From positions 2,728,001 to 2,792,000 of the forward strand of contig NZ_CP011047.1 in the NCBI RefSeq assembly GCF_000982825.1: DNA of 64,000 nucleotides, read 5' to 3'. The position numbers and the translations under genes are program-made. Shown piece by piece: positions 44,101 to 53,425 of this stretch (positions are counted from its first letter, which is position 1; each line of letters opens with the position of its first letter). This stretch comes from Cronobacter sakazakii (lineage in GTDB: Bacteria > Pseudomonadota > Gammaproteobacteria > Enterobacterales > Enterobacteriaceae). The notes below the pieces were generated by a model, which saw only the letters and a program-made list of their open reading frames with translations, was not told the origin of the DNA and did no database searches.

Positions 44101-45072
44101 TCAGGGTTTGCGTGCAACCAGCACGGCGCGCAGCGGGGCGGGGTAGCCTTCGCGGGTTTTGGTGGCGTCATGGGGATCGAGGAAATCCGCCAGCGACTCC
44201 GTTTCCATCCAGGCGGTGCGGCGCTGCTCTTCCACCGTCGTGACCGAGAAATCGGCGATTTTCACATCCACAAAACCGCACTTCTCCAGCCAGTTTTTCA
44301 GCGCGGGCGCGGAGGGAATAAAGTAGACGTTGCGCATCTGGGCGTAGCGCTCGCCCGGTACCAGCACGGTGTTTTCATCGCCTTCCACCACCAGCGTTTC
44401 CAGCACCAGTTCGCCGTCTTTCACCAGCTGATCTTTAAGCTGCCAGAGGTGCTCCAGTGGCGAGCGGCGGTGGTAAAGCACGCCCATCGAAAAGACGGTG
44501 TCGAACGCGTTCAGCGCGGGTATCTGCTCAATGCCAAGCGGCAGCACGTGGGCGCGATTGTCACCGCCTAAAAGCTTACGCACCGCCTCAAACTGGCACA
44601 GGAAAAGCTGCGTCGGGTCGATGCCGACCGCGAGCTGCGCGCCCGCGCCGACCATACGCCACAGGTGATAACCGCTGCCGCAGCCGACATCCAGAATGGT
44701 GCGCCCGGCAAGCGGCGTGATATGCGGCAGCACGCGGTCCCATTTGAGATCGGAGCGCCACTCGGTGTCGATGTCGATACCGTAGAGCGAGAACGGCCCT
44801 TTACGCCACGGCATCAGCGTGCGCAGCAGCTGTTCGATGCGCTTGCGCTGGCCATCGCTGAGCGGCTCAGCACGCTGCGCGCTGACGCTGTGCAGCAGAT
44901 CAAGCTGATCCGGCACCAGCGCAGGCAGATTATCGAGGGAATTTTTCCACTGCTTAAACTGGCCGTGCAGGGCGTCGCGCTGCCAGGCGGCGACCTGAGC
45001 GGGCAGCGTTTCCAGCCAGTGGGCAAGCGGCCCGCAGGCGATCTGCTGATAAAATTTGCCGAAATCGATCAT
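44101..45072 (-). CDS. cmoB: tRNA U34 carboxymethyltransferase CmoB
   Basis: CmoB transfers a carboxymethyl group from carboxy-SAM to 5-hydroxyuridine at position 34 of tRNAs, making cmo5U. The 323 residues equal E. coli CmoB. The SAM motif TILDVGCGSGYHLWRM is near residues 120-135. It overlaps cmoA by four bases, so the carboxy-SAM maker and user are translated together. Confidence 0.97.
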   Translation of the reverse strand: MIDFGKFYQQIACGPLAHWLETLPAQVAAWQRDALHGQFKQWKNSLDNLPALVPDQLDLLHSVSAQRAEPLSDGQRKRIEQLLRTLMPWRKGPFSLYGIDIDTEWRSDLKWDRVLPHITPLAGRTILDVGCGSGYHLWRMVGAGAQLAVGIDPTQLFLCQFEAVRKLLGGDNRAHVLPLGIEQIPALNAFDTVFSMGVLYHRRSPLEHLWQLKDQLVKDGELVLETLVVEGDENTVLVPGERYAQMRNVYFIPSAPALKNWLEKCGFVDVKIADFSVTTVEEQRRTAWMETESLADFLDPHDATKTREGYPAPLRAVLVARKP

Positions 45073-45812
45073 GCCGCGCTCCCGCCTTTCACCGCCACCA
45101 GCGAGCCGAAGTTAAAGCACTGGAACCACAGTTCGCTGTGTTCAAACCCGGCCTTACGCAGGCGCGCTTTGTGGGTTTCCACGGAATCGGTAAGCATCAC
45201 GTTTTCCAGCATGCTGCGCTTCTGGCTGATCTCCAGCTCGCTGTAGCCGTTCGCGCGTTTGAAATCGTGATGCATATTGAACAGCAGTTCGCCCAGCACG
45301 CTGTCTTCAAAGCTGAATTTCTCCGACAGCACCAGCGCGCCGCCAGGGTTCAGGCCCTGATAGATGTTATTGAGCAGCAGCTGGCGGTCGTCCGGGTTCA
45401 GGAACTGAAGCGTGAAGTTCAGCACCACCATAGAGGCGTTCTCAATGGTGATATTGCGGATATCGTCCTCAATCACCTCGACCGGCGTTTGCGCTTTGAA
45501 CGCGTCAATATGGCGGCGGCAGCGCTCCACCATGGCGGGCGAATTATCCACCGCGATGATTTTGCAGCCGTCGTGATGCACGTTGCGGCGCACCGAGAGC
45601 GTGGCGGCGCCGAGCGAACAGCCGAGGTCGTAAACCTGGCTTGCGGGCTGGACAAAGCGCTCCGCCAGCATGCCAATCATAGAGATGATATTGGAGTAGC
45701 CCGGCACGGAACGCTGGATCATATCGGGGAAGACTTCAGCCACCCGCTCATCGAAAGTCCAGTCGCCCAGACGGGCGATGGGCGCGGAGAACAGCGTGTC
45801 GCGATTTGACAT
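45069..45812 (-). CDS. cmoA: Carboxy-S-adenosylmethionine synthase CmoA
   Basis: CmoA makes carboxy-SAM from SAM and prephenate for CmoB. It is a 247-residue class I methyltransferase-fold protein opening MSNRDTLFSAPIARLGDWTFDE, with the SAM loop VYDLGCSLGAATLSVRRN. It begins 40 bp after the yecN stop on the same strand, so read-through from yecN is possible. Confidence 0.97.
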   Translation of the reverse strand: MSNRDTLFSAPIARLGDWTFDERVAEVFPDMIQRSVPGYSNIISMIGMLAERFVQPASQVYDLGCSLGAATLSVRRNVHHDGCKIIAVDNSPAMVERCRRHIDAFKAQTPVEVIEDDIRNITIENASMVVLNFTLQFLNPDDRQLLLNNIYQGLNPGGALVLSEKFSFEDSVLGELLFNMHHDFKRANGYSELEISQKRSMLENVMLTDSVETHKARLRKAGFEHSELWFQCFNFGSLVAVKGGSAA

Positions 45813-45852
45813 AGCGTAAATCCTGGGGAAAACGAAAGGGGCGTATTTTGCG

Positions 45853-46248
45853 CTAATGAAACGAGAAAACCAACTCCCAGGGCATATACCAGATGTTGGC
45901 CAGCACCATCATCAGCAGGGCGATATAGGTCGCGCTCATGCCGCTACGCCGCCAGCGCAACAGGCGATGATGATAGCCGTAGTAATGCATCAGACGACCA
46001 ACCAGCAGCAACAGGCCGCAGACGTGCAGCATCCAGTTCTGCGCGCCGTTCATCTCCATAAACAGCAGCAGTAACAGGCCGATGGGCAGATACTCCACCG
46101 CGTTGCCGTGAATGCGGATAGCGCTTTGCAGCTCGCTGAAACCGCCATCGCCATAGGCGACGCGGTACTGCATGCGCAGACGAACCACATCGAAAGAGAA
46201 CTTCATCAACAACAACGCACCCAGAACCGCATAAAGCGCGCTTACCAT
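45853..46248 (-). CDS. yecN: MAPEG-family inner-membrane protein YecN
   Basis: The 131-residue protein matches E. coli YecN in length and opening (MVSALYAVLGALLLMKFSFD). It has four hydrophobic segments and the MAPEG stretch RIHGNAVEYLPI, which in the family binds glutathione; the activity of YecN is unknown. I chose the ATG at 46246-46248 (AACGGAGTTTCT upstream). The frame stays open far upstream, but that part lies in the yecE region and has no family resemblance. Confidence 0.93.
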   Translation of the reverse strand: MVSALYAVLGALLLMKFSFDVVRLRMQYRVAYGDGGFSELQSAIRIHGNAVEYLPIGLLLLLFMEMNGAQNWMLHVCGLLLLVGRLMHYYGYHHRLLRWRRSGMSATYIALLMMVLANIWYMPWELVFSFH

Positions 46249-46315
46249 AGAAACTCCGTTTAACGCTGTTAATGGCGCCTTTATGATAGCGTGGCGCGGC
46301 CCGGTTGTCGCTGCC

Positions 46316-47134
46316 CTAAAAGAGGGTGTCCTGGTGCGGGATGGCGGGTGCGTCGCCAAGCGTCGGCAGCGCCTCGCGAAGCCCGGGCCAGAGCGTATGC
46401 ACCAGCTCCGGCGCATGTTCGATATCCGGCGTGTGAAGAAAGAGATAAGGCGTCGTGGTCTGCTGCCACTGCGCGAGTTTGGCAAGCCAGACCACGAAAA
46501 ATTCCGCGTTTTGCGCCATATCGTCGCTGCCGATAAATCGCACCATTGGATGCTGCGCCGTGACGAGCGCATGCACCGGCACTTTGGGTTTTTTCCGCTG
46601 CGCGTCGATGACCGCCGGGCTGTGCGGAAGGGCGGCATGTACCGGACGGCTGTCGAGCATCACGCGGTTAACGCCGCGCGCGATAAGCCCGCGGTTGAGC
46701 GACAACTCCGCCTCGCCTTTGGCGAAGAAATCGGGGTGGCGCACTTCCACGCCATACGTAAAGCTGCCCGGCAGAGCGTCGAGAAACGCCCATAACGCAG
46801 GCAGATCGCGCGGGCCGAACGCCGCGGGCAGTTGCAGCCAGTACTGGCCGATACGGCCTTCCAGCGGTGCCATGCGCGCGAAAAACTCGGCGGTTAAATC
46901 GTCGCAGTGGCGCAGCGCGGCGTTATGCGAAATGGTGGCCGGGAATTTAAAACAGAAGCGGAAATCATCGTGGGTCTGCGCGTGCCAGCGCTCGACGATC
47001 TCCGCCTTCGGCAGCGCGTACAGCGTGGTGTTGCCTTCGACACAGTTAAAGTGGCGGGCGTAATCCTCAAGCGATGTAATGCCAAGCCGCACCCATTTCG
47101 GGTGCGACCATTGCGGCAGACCAAGATAAATCAT
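46316..47134 (-). CDS. yecE: DUF72 family protein YecE
   Basis: The 272-residue protein is the length of E. coli YecE. DUF72 proteins are TIM barrels of unknown function; the hallmark stretches are seen as YARHFNCVEGNTTLYALP, FRFCFKFPATISH and YGVEVRHPDFF. Its start overlaps the end of yecD by four bases (ATGA), so the two are co-translated. It precedes yecN on the same strand. Confidence 0.94.
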   Translation of the reverse strand: MIYLGLPQWSHPKWVRLGITSLEDYARHFNCVEGNTTLYALPKAEIVERWHAQTHDDFRFCFKFPATISHNAALRHCDDLTAEFFARMAPLEGRIGQYWLQLPAAFGPRDLPALWAFLDALPGSFTYGVEVRHPDFFAKGEAELSLNRGLIARGVNRVMLDSRPVHAALPHSPAVIDAQRKKPKVPVHALVTAQHPMVRFIGSDDMAQNAEFFVVWLAKLAQWQQTTTPYLFLHTPDIEHAPELVHTLWPGLREALPTLGDAPAIPHQDTLF

Positions 47135-47697
47135 AGGGCTGCGAGGATCTCCTCAGTGGAACGCACCCGTCCGAGGCGCGGGAAAATATGCGTCATGCTG
47201 CCGTTGTGCTGGTCGGCGTCGGCGGCGGAGCAGGCGTCTTCGGCGACCACCAGCTCAAAGCCCATCTCCCAGGCGTTGCGCGCGGTGGATTCCACGCCGA
47301 TGTTGGTGGAGATGCCGCACAGAATAATCGTCGTGATGCCGCGACGACGTAATTGTAGCTCCAGATCGGTGCCGTAGAAGGCGCCCCACTGGCGTTTGGT
47401 CACTTCGATGTCGGTGTCGCGTTTGCCAAGCGCCACCGGATAGTGCCACCACTCGTCCGGCAACGTATGCCCGGCAATCGGCGCGTCGACAGGCTGCTTC
47501 AACGCTTCACTGAAATCTTTCGACCAGCCGACACGCACCATGACGACCGGCGCGCCGACCGCGCGGCATTTCTCTGCAAGCCTTGCGGCGCGGGCCACAA
47601 CGTCGTCGGCGCTGTGCGGGCCGCCGGCAAAGGGCAGGATCCCTTCCTGTAAATCAATGACCACCAGCGCGGTCGTCGCGGGATTAAGCGTTAACAT
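47131..47697 (-). CDS. yecD: Isochorismatase-family hydrolase YecD
   Basis: The 188-residue protein is the length of E. coli YecD. The cysteine-hydrolase triad is visible: Asp in LVVIDLQEGILPF, a Lys in the middle region (TKRQWGAFYGTDLE) and Cys in IILCGISTNIGVEST. The substrate is unknown. It is divergent from aspS and is the first gene of yecD-yecE-yecN. Confidence 0.93.
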   Translation of the reverse strand: MLTLNPATTALVVIDLQEGILPFAGGPHSADDVVARAARLAEKCRAVGAPVVMVRVGWSKDFSEALKQPVDAPIAGHTLPDEWWHYPVALGKRDTDIEVTKRQWGAFYGTDLELQLRRRGITTIILCGISTNIGVESTARNAWEMGFELVVAEDACSAADADQHNGSMTHIFPRLGRVRSTEEILAAL

Positions 47698-47855
47698 AGA
47701 TACTCCCCTTGATTGTTGGTTTTGGATGAGTACCTTACTGGCGTCGTGAGCCGGACGGTTGTCTATTTTTGTTAAATTTTGTGAGAAGCGCTAGTTTACG
47801 CATAGCAATCGCGCGGGCGCGCGGCTTCGGGCTTATCGCGGCGCGGAATTTCCAG

Positions 47856-47861
47856 TATAAT
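47856..47861 (+). promoter_or_regulatory. -10 element of the aspS promoter
   Basis: A perfect TATAAT lies 103 bp before the aspS ATG. The -35 region at 17 bp (TTATCG) is a poor match. Confidence 0.55.
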
Positions 47862-47963
47862 AGCCCCCTTTTTTCATCCAGTAGTGACATTCAGCCAAAG
47901 CTGCGACAGTGGTGCCTGCAGGGCAGGCGACAAACGGCCTGCGGCTAAATTAAGGGATATCTC

Positions 47964-49742
47964 ATGCGTACAGAATATTGCGGGCAGCTCAATCTGTCCC
48001 ACGTCGGACAGCAAGTGACTCTGTGTGGTTGGGTCAACCGTCGTCGCGATCTCGGCAGTCTGATTTTTATCGACATGCGCGATCGTGAAGGCATCGTTCA
48101 GGTGTTTTTCGACCCGGATCGCGCCGACGCCTTCAGCCTCGCCTCTGAACTGCGTAATGAGTTCTGCATTCAAATCACCGGGACCGTGCGCGCGCGCGAC
48201 GAGAAAAACGTCAACCGCGATATGGCGACCGGCGAAGTGGAAGTGTTCGCCACCGAACTGACCATCATCAACCGCGCCGAGCCGCTGCCGCTCGACTCCA
48301 ATCAGGTCAACAGCGAAGAAGCGCGTCTGAAATACCGCTATCTCGACCTGCGTCGCCCGGAAATGGCCCAGCGCCTGAAAACCCGCGCGAAAATCACAAG
48401 CTTCGTGCGCCGCTTTATGGATGACCACGGCTTCCTCGACATCGAAACCCCGATGCTGACCAAAGCCACGCCGGAAGGCGCGCGCGACTATCTCGTGCCG
48501 TCTCGCGTGCATAAAGGCAAGTTCTACGCGCTGCCGCAGTCTCCGCAGCTTTTCAAACAGCTGCTGATGATGTCCGGCTTCGATCGCTACTATCAGATCG
48601 TTAAATGCTTCCGCGACGAAGACCTGCGCGCTGACCGTCAGCCTGAATTCACCCAGATCGACGTCGAAACCTCCTTCATGACCGCGCCGCAGGTGCGTGA
48701 AGTGATGGAAAAACTGATCCGTCAACTGTGGCTGGAAGTCAAAGGCGTGGATCTGGGCGAGTTCCCGGTCATGACCTTCGCCGAAGCCGAGCGCCGCTAC
48801 GGCTCCGATAAACCGGATCTGCGTAACCCGATGGAGCTGGTGGACGTGGCCGATCTGCTGAAAACCGTAGAGTTCGCGGTTTTCGCAGGCCCGGCTAACG
48901 ATCCGAAAGGCCGCGTCGCCGCGCTGCGCGTACCGGGCGGTGCCCAGCTCAGCCGCAAGCAGATTGACGACTACGGCAACTTCGTCAAAATTTACGGGGC
49001 TAAAGGGCTTGCGTATATCAAAGTCAACGAGCGCGCGAAGGGCCTCGACGGCATTAACAGCCCGGTCGCTAAATTCCTGAACGCGGAGATCGTTGAAGCT
49101 ATCCTTGAGCGCACCGGCGCGCAGGATGGCGACATGATTTTCTTCGGCGCCGACAACAAAAAAGTGGTCGCCGACGCGCTGGGCGCGCTGCGCCTGAAGC
49201 TCGGTAAAGACCTGAGCCTGACCGACGAAGCCAAATGGGCGCCGCTGTGGGTTATCGACTTCCCGATGTTTGAAGACGACGGCGAAGGCGGCCTGAGCGC
49301 GATGCACCATCCGTTTACCGCGCCGAAAGACATGACCGCGGAAGAACTGAAAGCAGCGCCTGAAGACGCGGTGGCGAACGCCTACGATATGGTTATCAAC
49401 GGTTATGAAGTGGGCGGCGGCTCGGTGCGTATCCACCGTGGCGAAATGCAGCAGACTGTGTTTGGCATTCTGGGCATCAATGAGCACGAGCAGCGCGAGA
49501 AGTTCGGCTTCCTGCTGGACGCGCTGAAATTCGGTACGCCGCCGCACGCGGGCCTGGCGTTCGGCCTTGACCGTCTGACCATGCTGCTGACCGGCACGGA
49601 TAACATTCGCGATGTCATCGCCTTCCCGAAAACCACGGCGGCCGCCTGTCTGATGACCGAAGCGCCGAGCTTCGCGAACCCGACGGCGCTGGCTGAGCTG
49701 GGCATCGAAGTTGTGAAAAAAGCGTCGCCGGAGAATAAGTAA
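47964..49742 (+). CDS. aspS: Aspartyl-tRNA synthetase
   Basis: AspS charges tRNA-Asp. It is a class II synthetase of 592 residues (590 in E. coli): an N-terminal OB fold (QVTLCGWVNRRRDLG), the catalytic domain with motif 2 YQIVKCFRDEDLRADRQPEF, a GAD insertion domain, and motif 3 GLAFGLDRLTML. nudB follows after one base, so aspS-nudB-yebC-ruvC probably form one transcript. Confidence 0.98.
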   Translation: MRTEYCGQLNLSHVGQQVTLCGWVNRRRDLGSLIFIDMRDREGIVQVFFDPDRADAFSLASELRNEFCIQITGTVRARDEKNVNRDMATGEVEVFATELTIINRAEPLPLDSNQVNSEEARLKYRYLDLRRPEMAQRLKTRAKITSFVRRFMDDHGFLDIETPMLTKATPEGARDYLVPSRVHKGKFYALPQSPQLFKQLLMMSGFDRYYQIVKCFRDEDLRADRQPEFTQIDVETSFMTAPQVREVMEKLIRQLWLEVKGVDLGEFPVMTFAEAERRYGSDKPDLRNPMELVDVADLLKTVEFAVFAGPANDPKGRVAALRVPGGAQLSRKQIDDYGNFVKIYGAKGLAYIKVNERAKGLDGINSPVAKFLNAEIVEAILERTGAQDGDMIFFGADNKKVVADALGALRLKLGKDLSLTDEAKWAPLWVIDFPMFEDDGEGGLSAMHHPFTAPKDMTAEELKAAPEDAVANAYDMVINGYEVGGGSVRIHRGEMQQTVFGILGINEHEQREKFGFLLDALKFGTPPHAGLAFGLDRLTMLLTGTDNIRDVIAFPKTTAAACLMTEAPSFANPTALAELGIEVVKKASPENK

Positions 49743-49743
49743 T

Positions 49744-50187
49744 ATGCATTATAAGCGCCCTGTTTCTGTGCTGGTGGTGATTTACGCCGAGGATACGAAA
49801 CGGGTGCTCATGTTGCAGCGGCGCGACGATCCTGATTTCTGGCAGTCGGTCACCGGCAGCCTGGAAGAGGGGGAAACCGCGCCGCAGGCCGCCGCGCGCG
49901 AAGTAAAGGAAGAGGTCTCCATTGACGTTGCTTCAGAGCAACTGACCTTGATGGACTGTCAGCGCACGGTGGAGTTTGAAATTTTCAGTCATTTACGTCA
50001 TCGCTATGCGCCGGGGATTATGCGTAATACGGAGTCCTGGTTCTGTCTGGCGCTGCCGACGGAGCGGGAGATCGTGTTCACTGAACACCTGACCTACCGC
50101 TGGGTGGACGCCCCCGAGGCGGCCGCGCTCACCAAGTCCTGGAGCAACCGGCAGGCGATTGAAGAATTTGTTATTAACGCCGCCTGA
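49744..50187 (+). CDS. nudB: Dihydroneopterin triphosphate diphosphatase
   Basis: NudB removes pyrophosphate from dihydroneopterin triphosphate early in folate synthesis. The 147-residue Nudix protein (150 in E. coli) has the complete box GSLEEGETAPQAAAREVKEE, with Gly, Glu, Arg-Glu and Glu-Glu in place. It lies one base after aspS. Confidence 0.95.
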   Translation: MHYKRPVSVLVVIYAEDTKRVLMLQRRDDPDFWQSVTGSLEEGETAPQAAAREVKEEVSIDVASEQLTLMDCQRTVEFEIFSHLRHRYAPGIMRNTESWFCLALPTEREIVFTEHLTYRWVDAPEAAALTKSWSNRQAIEEFVINAA

Positions 50188-50214
50188 AAAGGCGCGCTTT
50201 CTGGAGATATTTTT

Positions 50215-50955
50215 ATGGCAGGTCATAGTAAATGGGCCAACACCAAACACCGCAAAGCGGCACAGGATGCCAAACGCGGTAAAATCTTCACTAAAATTAT
50301 TCGCGAGCTGGTGACCGCGGCGCGTCTGGGCGGCGGCGATCCGGGCTCTAACCCGCGTCTGCGCGCGGCTATCGATAAAGCGCTGTCCAATAACATGACG
50401 CGCGACACCCTGAACCGCGCTATCGCGCGCGGCGTTGGCGGTGACGAAGACGCGAACATGGAAACCATCATTTATGAAGGTTACGGCCCTGGCGGCACCG
50501 CGGTGATGGTGGAATGTCTCTCTGATAACCGTAACCGTACCGTTGCCGAAGTGCGTCACGCCTTCAGCAAATGCGGCGGCAACCTCGGCACCGATGGTTC
50601 CGTGGCGTACCTGTTCAGCAAAAAAGGCGTTATCTCCTTCGAAGCGGGCGACGAAGACACCATTATGGAAGCCGCGCTGGAAGCAGGCGCTGAAGATGTC
50701 GTGACCTATGACGATGGCGCTATCGACGTCTATACCGCCTGGGAAGAGATGGGCGCGGTACGTGACGCGCTGGAAGCGGCAGGGCTTAAAGCCGACAACG
50801 CGGAAGTCTCTATGATCCCGTCCACCAAAGCGGATATGGACGCGGAAACCGCGCCGAAACTGCTGCGTCTTATCGACATGCTGGAAGACTGCGACGACGT
50901 GCAGGAGGTTTACCACAACGGTGAGATCTCCGACGAGGTTGCGGCGACCCTGTGA
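50215..50955 (+). CDS. yebC: YebC/PmpR-type protein (TACO1 family)
   Basis: The 246 residues equal E. coli YebC, opening MAGHSKWANTKHRKAAQDAK. The family is annotated as transcription regulator and more recently linked to translation of hard sequences such as polyproline. All three domains are present. The ruvC neighbourhood is conserved in many bacteria. CTGGAGATATTTTT precedes the ATG. Confidence 0.96.
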   Translation: MAGHSKWANTKHRKAAQDAKRGKIFTKIIRELVTAARLGGGDPGSNPRLRAAIDKALSNNMTRDTLNRAIARGVGGDEDANMETIIYEGYGPGGTAVMVECLSDNRNRTVAEVRHAFSKCGGNLGTDGSVAYLFSKKGVISFEAGDEDTIMEAALEAGAEDVVTYDDGAIDVYTAWEEMGAVRDALEAAGLKADNAEVSMIPSTKADMDAETAPKLLRLIDMLEDCDDVQEVYHNGEISDEVAATL

Positions 50956-50969
50956 TACCCGCCATGTTT

Positions 50970-50999
50970 CAGACTGCGGGCGGCCACGTCCGCAGTCTG
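50970..50999 (+). terminator. Hairpin between yebC and ruvC
   Basis: CAGACTGCGG pairs with CCGCAGTCTG over a 10-base loop, without a T-run. It may partly separate ruvC from yebC expression. Confidence 0.5.
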
Positions 51000-51043
51000 A
51001 TATCTTCTTGTATTCCCGCAGGCTTTTTCTCAGGAGACGCGCC

Positions 51044-51565
51044 ATGAGTATTATTCTGGGCATCGACCCGGGGTCGCGCGTCACCGGTTACGGCGTGATT
51101 CGCCAGACCGGACGTCAGCTGACCTATCTTGGCAGCGGCTGTATCCGCACCAGCGTCACGGATTTGCCTTCCCGCCTGAAGCTTATCTACGCGGGCGTCA
51201 GCGAAATCATCACGCAGTTTCGTCCTGACTATTTCGCCATCGAACAGGTCTTTATGGCAAAAAACGCCGATTCGGCGTTAAAACTCGGGCAGGCGCGCGG
51301 CGCGGCGATTGTCGCGGCGGTGAATCACGATCTGCCGGTGTTTGAGTACGCGGCGCGACAGGTGAAGCAAACGGTGGTGGGCATCGGCAGCGCTGAAAAA
51401 AGCCAGGTGCAGCATATGGTGCGCACGCTGCTGAAACTCTCCGCCAACCCGCAGGCGGATGCGGCGGATGCGCTCGCTATCGCTATTACCCATTGTCACG
51501 TCAGCCAGAACGCGACGCAGGTCAGCGAATCGCGCCTGAACCTGGCGCGCGGGCGGCTTCGTTAA
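51044..51565 (+). CDS. ruvC: Holliday junction resolvase RuvC
   Basis: RuvC cuts Holliday junctions made in recombination. The 173 residues equal E. coli RuvC. The catalytic acids are visible: Asp8 (ILGIDPGS), Glu in YFAIEQVFMA, and the two Asp of ADAADALAIA. CAGGAGACGCGCC precedes the ATG chosen; the frame is open upstream but crosses the hairpin. The yebB gene found between ruvC and ruvA in E. coli is absent. Confidence 0.97.
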   Translation: MSIILGIDPGSRVTGYGVIRQTGRQLTYLGSGCIRTSVTDLPSRLKLIYAGVSEIITQFRPDYFAIEQVFMAKNADSALKLGQARGAAIVAAVNHDLPVFEYAARQVKQTVVGIGSAEKSQVQHMVRTLLKLSANPQADAADALAIAITHCHVSQNATQVSESRLNLARGRLR

Positions 51566-51641
51566 CGGTAACTGACGTTACCGTTCCTTTGCGAGACGTC
51601 TCGCAACTGTCAGTTCTCTCATCGCCACGGCGATTTCTCGA

Positions 51642-51657
51642 CTGGATATCTGTCCAG
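51642..51657 (+). promoter_or_regulatory. LexA (SOS) box of ruvAB
   Basis: CTG-N10-CAG with the sequence CTGGATATCTGTCCAG, one base different from the E. coli ruvA box. It lies 54 bp before ruvA, so ruvAB but not ruvC should be DNA-damage inducible. Confidence 0.9.
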
Positions 51658-51710
51658 CTTTTTTTATATTATAGCCAGCAACTTTCTTAAGCCCCACGCA
51701 GGAGCGCAAC

Positions 51711-52322
51711 GTGATAGGCAGACTCAGAGGCATCGTACTGGAAAAACAGCCCCCGCTGGTGTTATTGGAGGCGGGCGGCGTCGGTTATGAAGTCCATATG
51801 CCGATGACCTGCTTTTATGAATTGCCGGAAACCGGCAAAGAGGCGGTGGTCTTCACCCATTTTGTCGTGCGTGAAGACGCGCAGTTACTGTTCGGCTTTA
51901 ATAACAAACAAGAGCGCACGCTTTTTCGCGAGCTGATCAAGGTCAACGGCGTCGGCCCGAAGCTGGCGCTGGCGATCCTCTCCGGTATGTCGGCCCAGCA
52001 GTTCGTGAACGCGGTCGAGCGCGAAGAGCCTGCCGCGCTGGTCAAACTGCCGGGCATCGGCAAGAAAACCGCCGAACGTCTGGTGGTGGAGATGAAAGAC
52101 CGCTTCAAAGGCCTGCATGGTGATCTCTTCACGCCAGCGGCGGATCTGGTGCTGACGTCGCCTGCAAGCCCAGCGGTGGATGACGCTGAGGCGGAAGCCG
52201 TTGCCGCGCTGGTGTCGCTGGGTTATAAACCTCAGGAAGCCAGCCGTATGGTCAGTAAAGTCGCACAGGCGGATGCGAGCAGCGAAACGCTGATTCGCGA
52301 AGCGCTGCGCGCGGCATTGTGA
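51711..52322 (+). CDS. ruvA: Holliday junction branch migration protein RuvA
   Basis: RuvA tetramers hold the four-way junction for RuvB. The 203 residues equal E. coli RuvA: N-terminal OB fold (MIGRLRGIVLEKQPP), the acidic pin near residue 55, two helix-hairpin-helix motifs (VNGVGPKLALAIL, LPGIGKKTAERLV) and the flexible-linked RuvB-binding domain. The start is GTG behind CAGGAGCGCAAC. ruvB starts eight bases later. Confidence 0.97.
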   Translation: MIGRLRGIVLEKQPPLVLLEAGGVGYEVHMPMTCFYELPETGKEAVVFTHFVVREDAQLLFGFNNKQERTLFRELIKVNGVGPKLALAILSGMSAQQFVNAVEREEPAALVKLPGIGKKTAERLVVEMKDRFKGLHGDLFTPAADLVLTSPASPAVDDAEAEAVAALVSLGYKPQEASRMVSKVAQADASSETLIREALRAAL

Positions 52323-52330
52323 GGTAGAGG

Positions 52331-53341
52331 ATGATTGAAGCAGACCGCCTGGTGGCGCCGGGCAGCGTTGTGGCAGAAGAGGTGGCCGATCGCGCCATTC
52401 GCCCCAAATTACTCGAAGAGTACATCGGCCAGCCGCAGGTGCGTTCCCAGATGGAGATTTTTATCCAGGCGGCGAAGCTGCGCGGCGATGCGCTCGATCA
52501 TCTGCTGATTTTCGGCCCGCCGGGGCTTGGGAAAACCACGCTCGCCAATATCGTCGCCAACGAAATGGGCGTCAACCTGCGCACCACCTCCGGGCCGGTG
52601 CTGGAAAAGGCGGGCGATCTGGCGGCGATGCTCACCAACCTTGAGCCGCACGACGTTCTGTTTATCGATGAAATCCATCGTCTCTCGCCCGTGGTCGAAG
52701 AGGTGCTCTATCCGGCGATGGAAGATTACCAGCTCGATATCATGATTGGCGAAGGCCCGGCGGCGCGCTCGATCAAAATCGATTTACCGCCGTTTACGCT
52801 GATTGGCGCGACGACACGCGCCGGCTCGCTTACTTCACCGCTGCGCGACCGCTTCGGCATCGTGCAGCGCCTGGAGTTCTATCAGGTCGCTGATTTGCAG
52901 CATATTGTGAGCCGCAGCGCGCGCCATATGGGGCTTGAGATGAATGACGAAGCCTCGCTGGAAGTGGCGAAGCGTTCGCGCGGCACGCCGCGTATCGCTA
53001 ACCGCCTGCTGCGTCGCGTGCGCGATTTCGCCGAGGTGCGCCACGACGGCGTTATCAATCAGCACGTAGCGTCTCAGGCGCTGGATATGCTTAATGTCGA
53101 TGCCGAAGGCTTTGACTATATGGACCGCAAGCTGCTGCTGGCGGTGATCGACAAATTCTTTGGCGGCCCGGTGGGGCTCGACAACCTGGCGGCCGCTATC
53201 GGCGAAGAGCGCGAAACCATCGAAGATGTGCTGGAGCCCTTCCTCATTCAGCAGGGCTTTTTGCAGCGCACGCCGCGCGGAAGAATGGCAACCACCCGTG
53301 CGTGGAACCATTTCGGCATTACGCCGCCGCAGATGCCGTGA
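52331..53341 (+). CDS. ruvB: Holliday junction branch migration ATPase RuvB
   Basis: RuvB drives branch migration. The 336-residue AAA+ protein shows Walker A GPPGLGKTTLA, Walker B VLFIDEIHR, sensor 1 IGATTRAG and the arginine finger region SPLRDRFGI, followed by the winged helix (RTPRGRMAT). GAGGTAGAGG precedes the ATG. It shares the SOS promoter with ruvA. Confidence 0.98.
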   Translation: MIEADRLVAPGSVVAEEVADRAIRPKLLEEYIGQPQVRSQMEIFIQAAKLRGDALDHLLIFGPPGLGKTTLANIVANEMGVNLRTTSGPVLEKAGDLAAMLTNLEPHDVLFIDEIHRLSPVVEEVLYPAMEDYQLDIMIGEGPAARSIKIDLPPFTLIGATTRAGSLTSPLRDRFGIVQRLEFYQVADLQHIVSRSARHMGLEMNDEASLEVAKRSRGTPRIANRLLRRVRDFAEVRHDGVINQHVASQALDMLNVDAEGFDYMDRKLLLAVIDKFFGGPVGLDNLAAAIGEERETIEDVLEPFLIQQGFLQRTPRGRMATTRAWNHFGITPPQMP

Positions 53342-53370
53342 CATCACTGGTGTGAGCGAAAGCCATGCAT

Positions 53371-53398
53371 AAAAAAAGCGCCCTCAGGGCGCTTTTTT
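53371..53398. terminator. Bidirectional terminator between ruvB and znuB
   Basis: AAAAAAGCGCCC, loop TCA, GGGCGCTTTTTT. A and T runs flank the stem, so it serves both convergent genes. Confidence 0.92.
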
Positions 53399-53425
53399 GT
53401 TAACCGGTTCACCGCGCAGCCCGCG

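Noticed and set aside
46249..46638. N-terminal extension of yecN by 130 codons
   Set aside because: The extension runs through the yecE end in another frame; the ATG at 46248 has a ribosome site and matches the known start of YecN.
47874..49547. A 557-codon open frame on the minus strand
   Set aside because: It is antisense to aspS, which is full length and clearly real.
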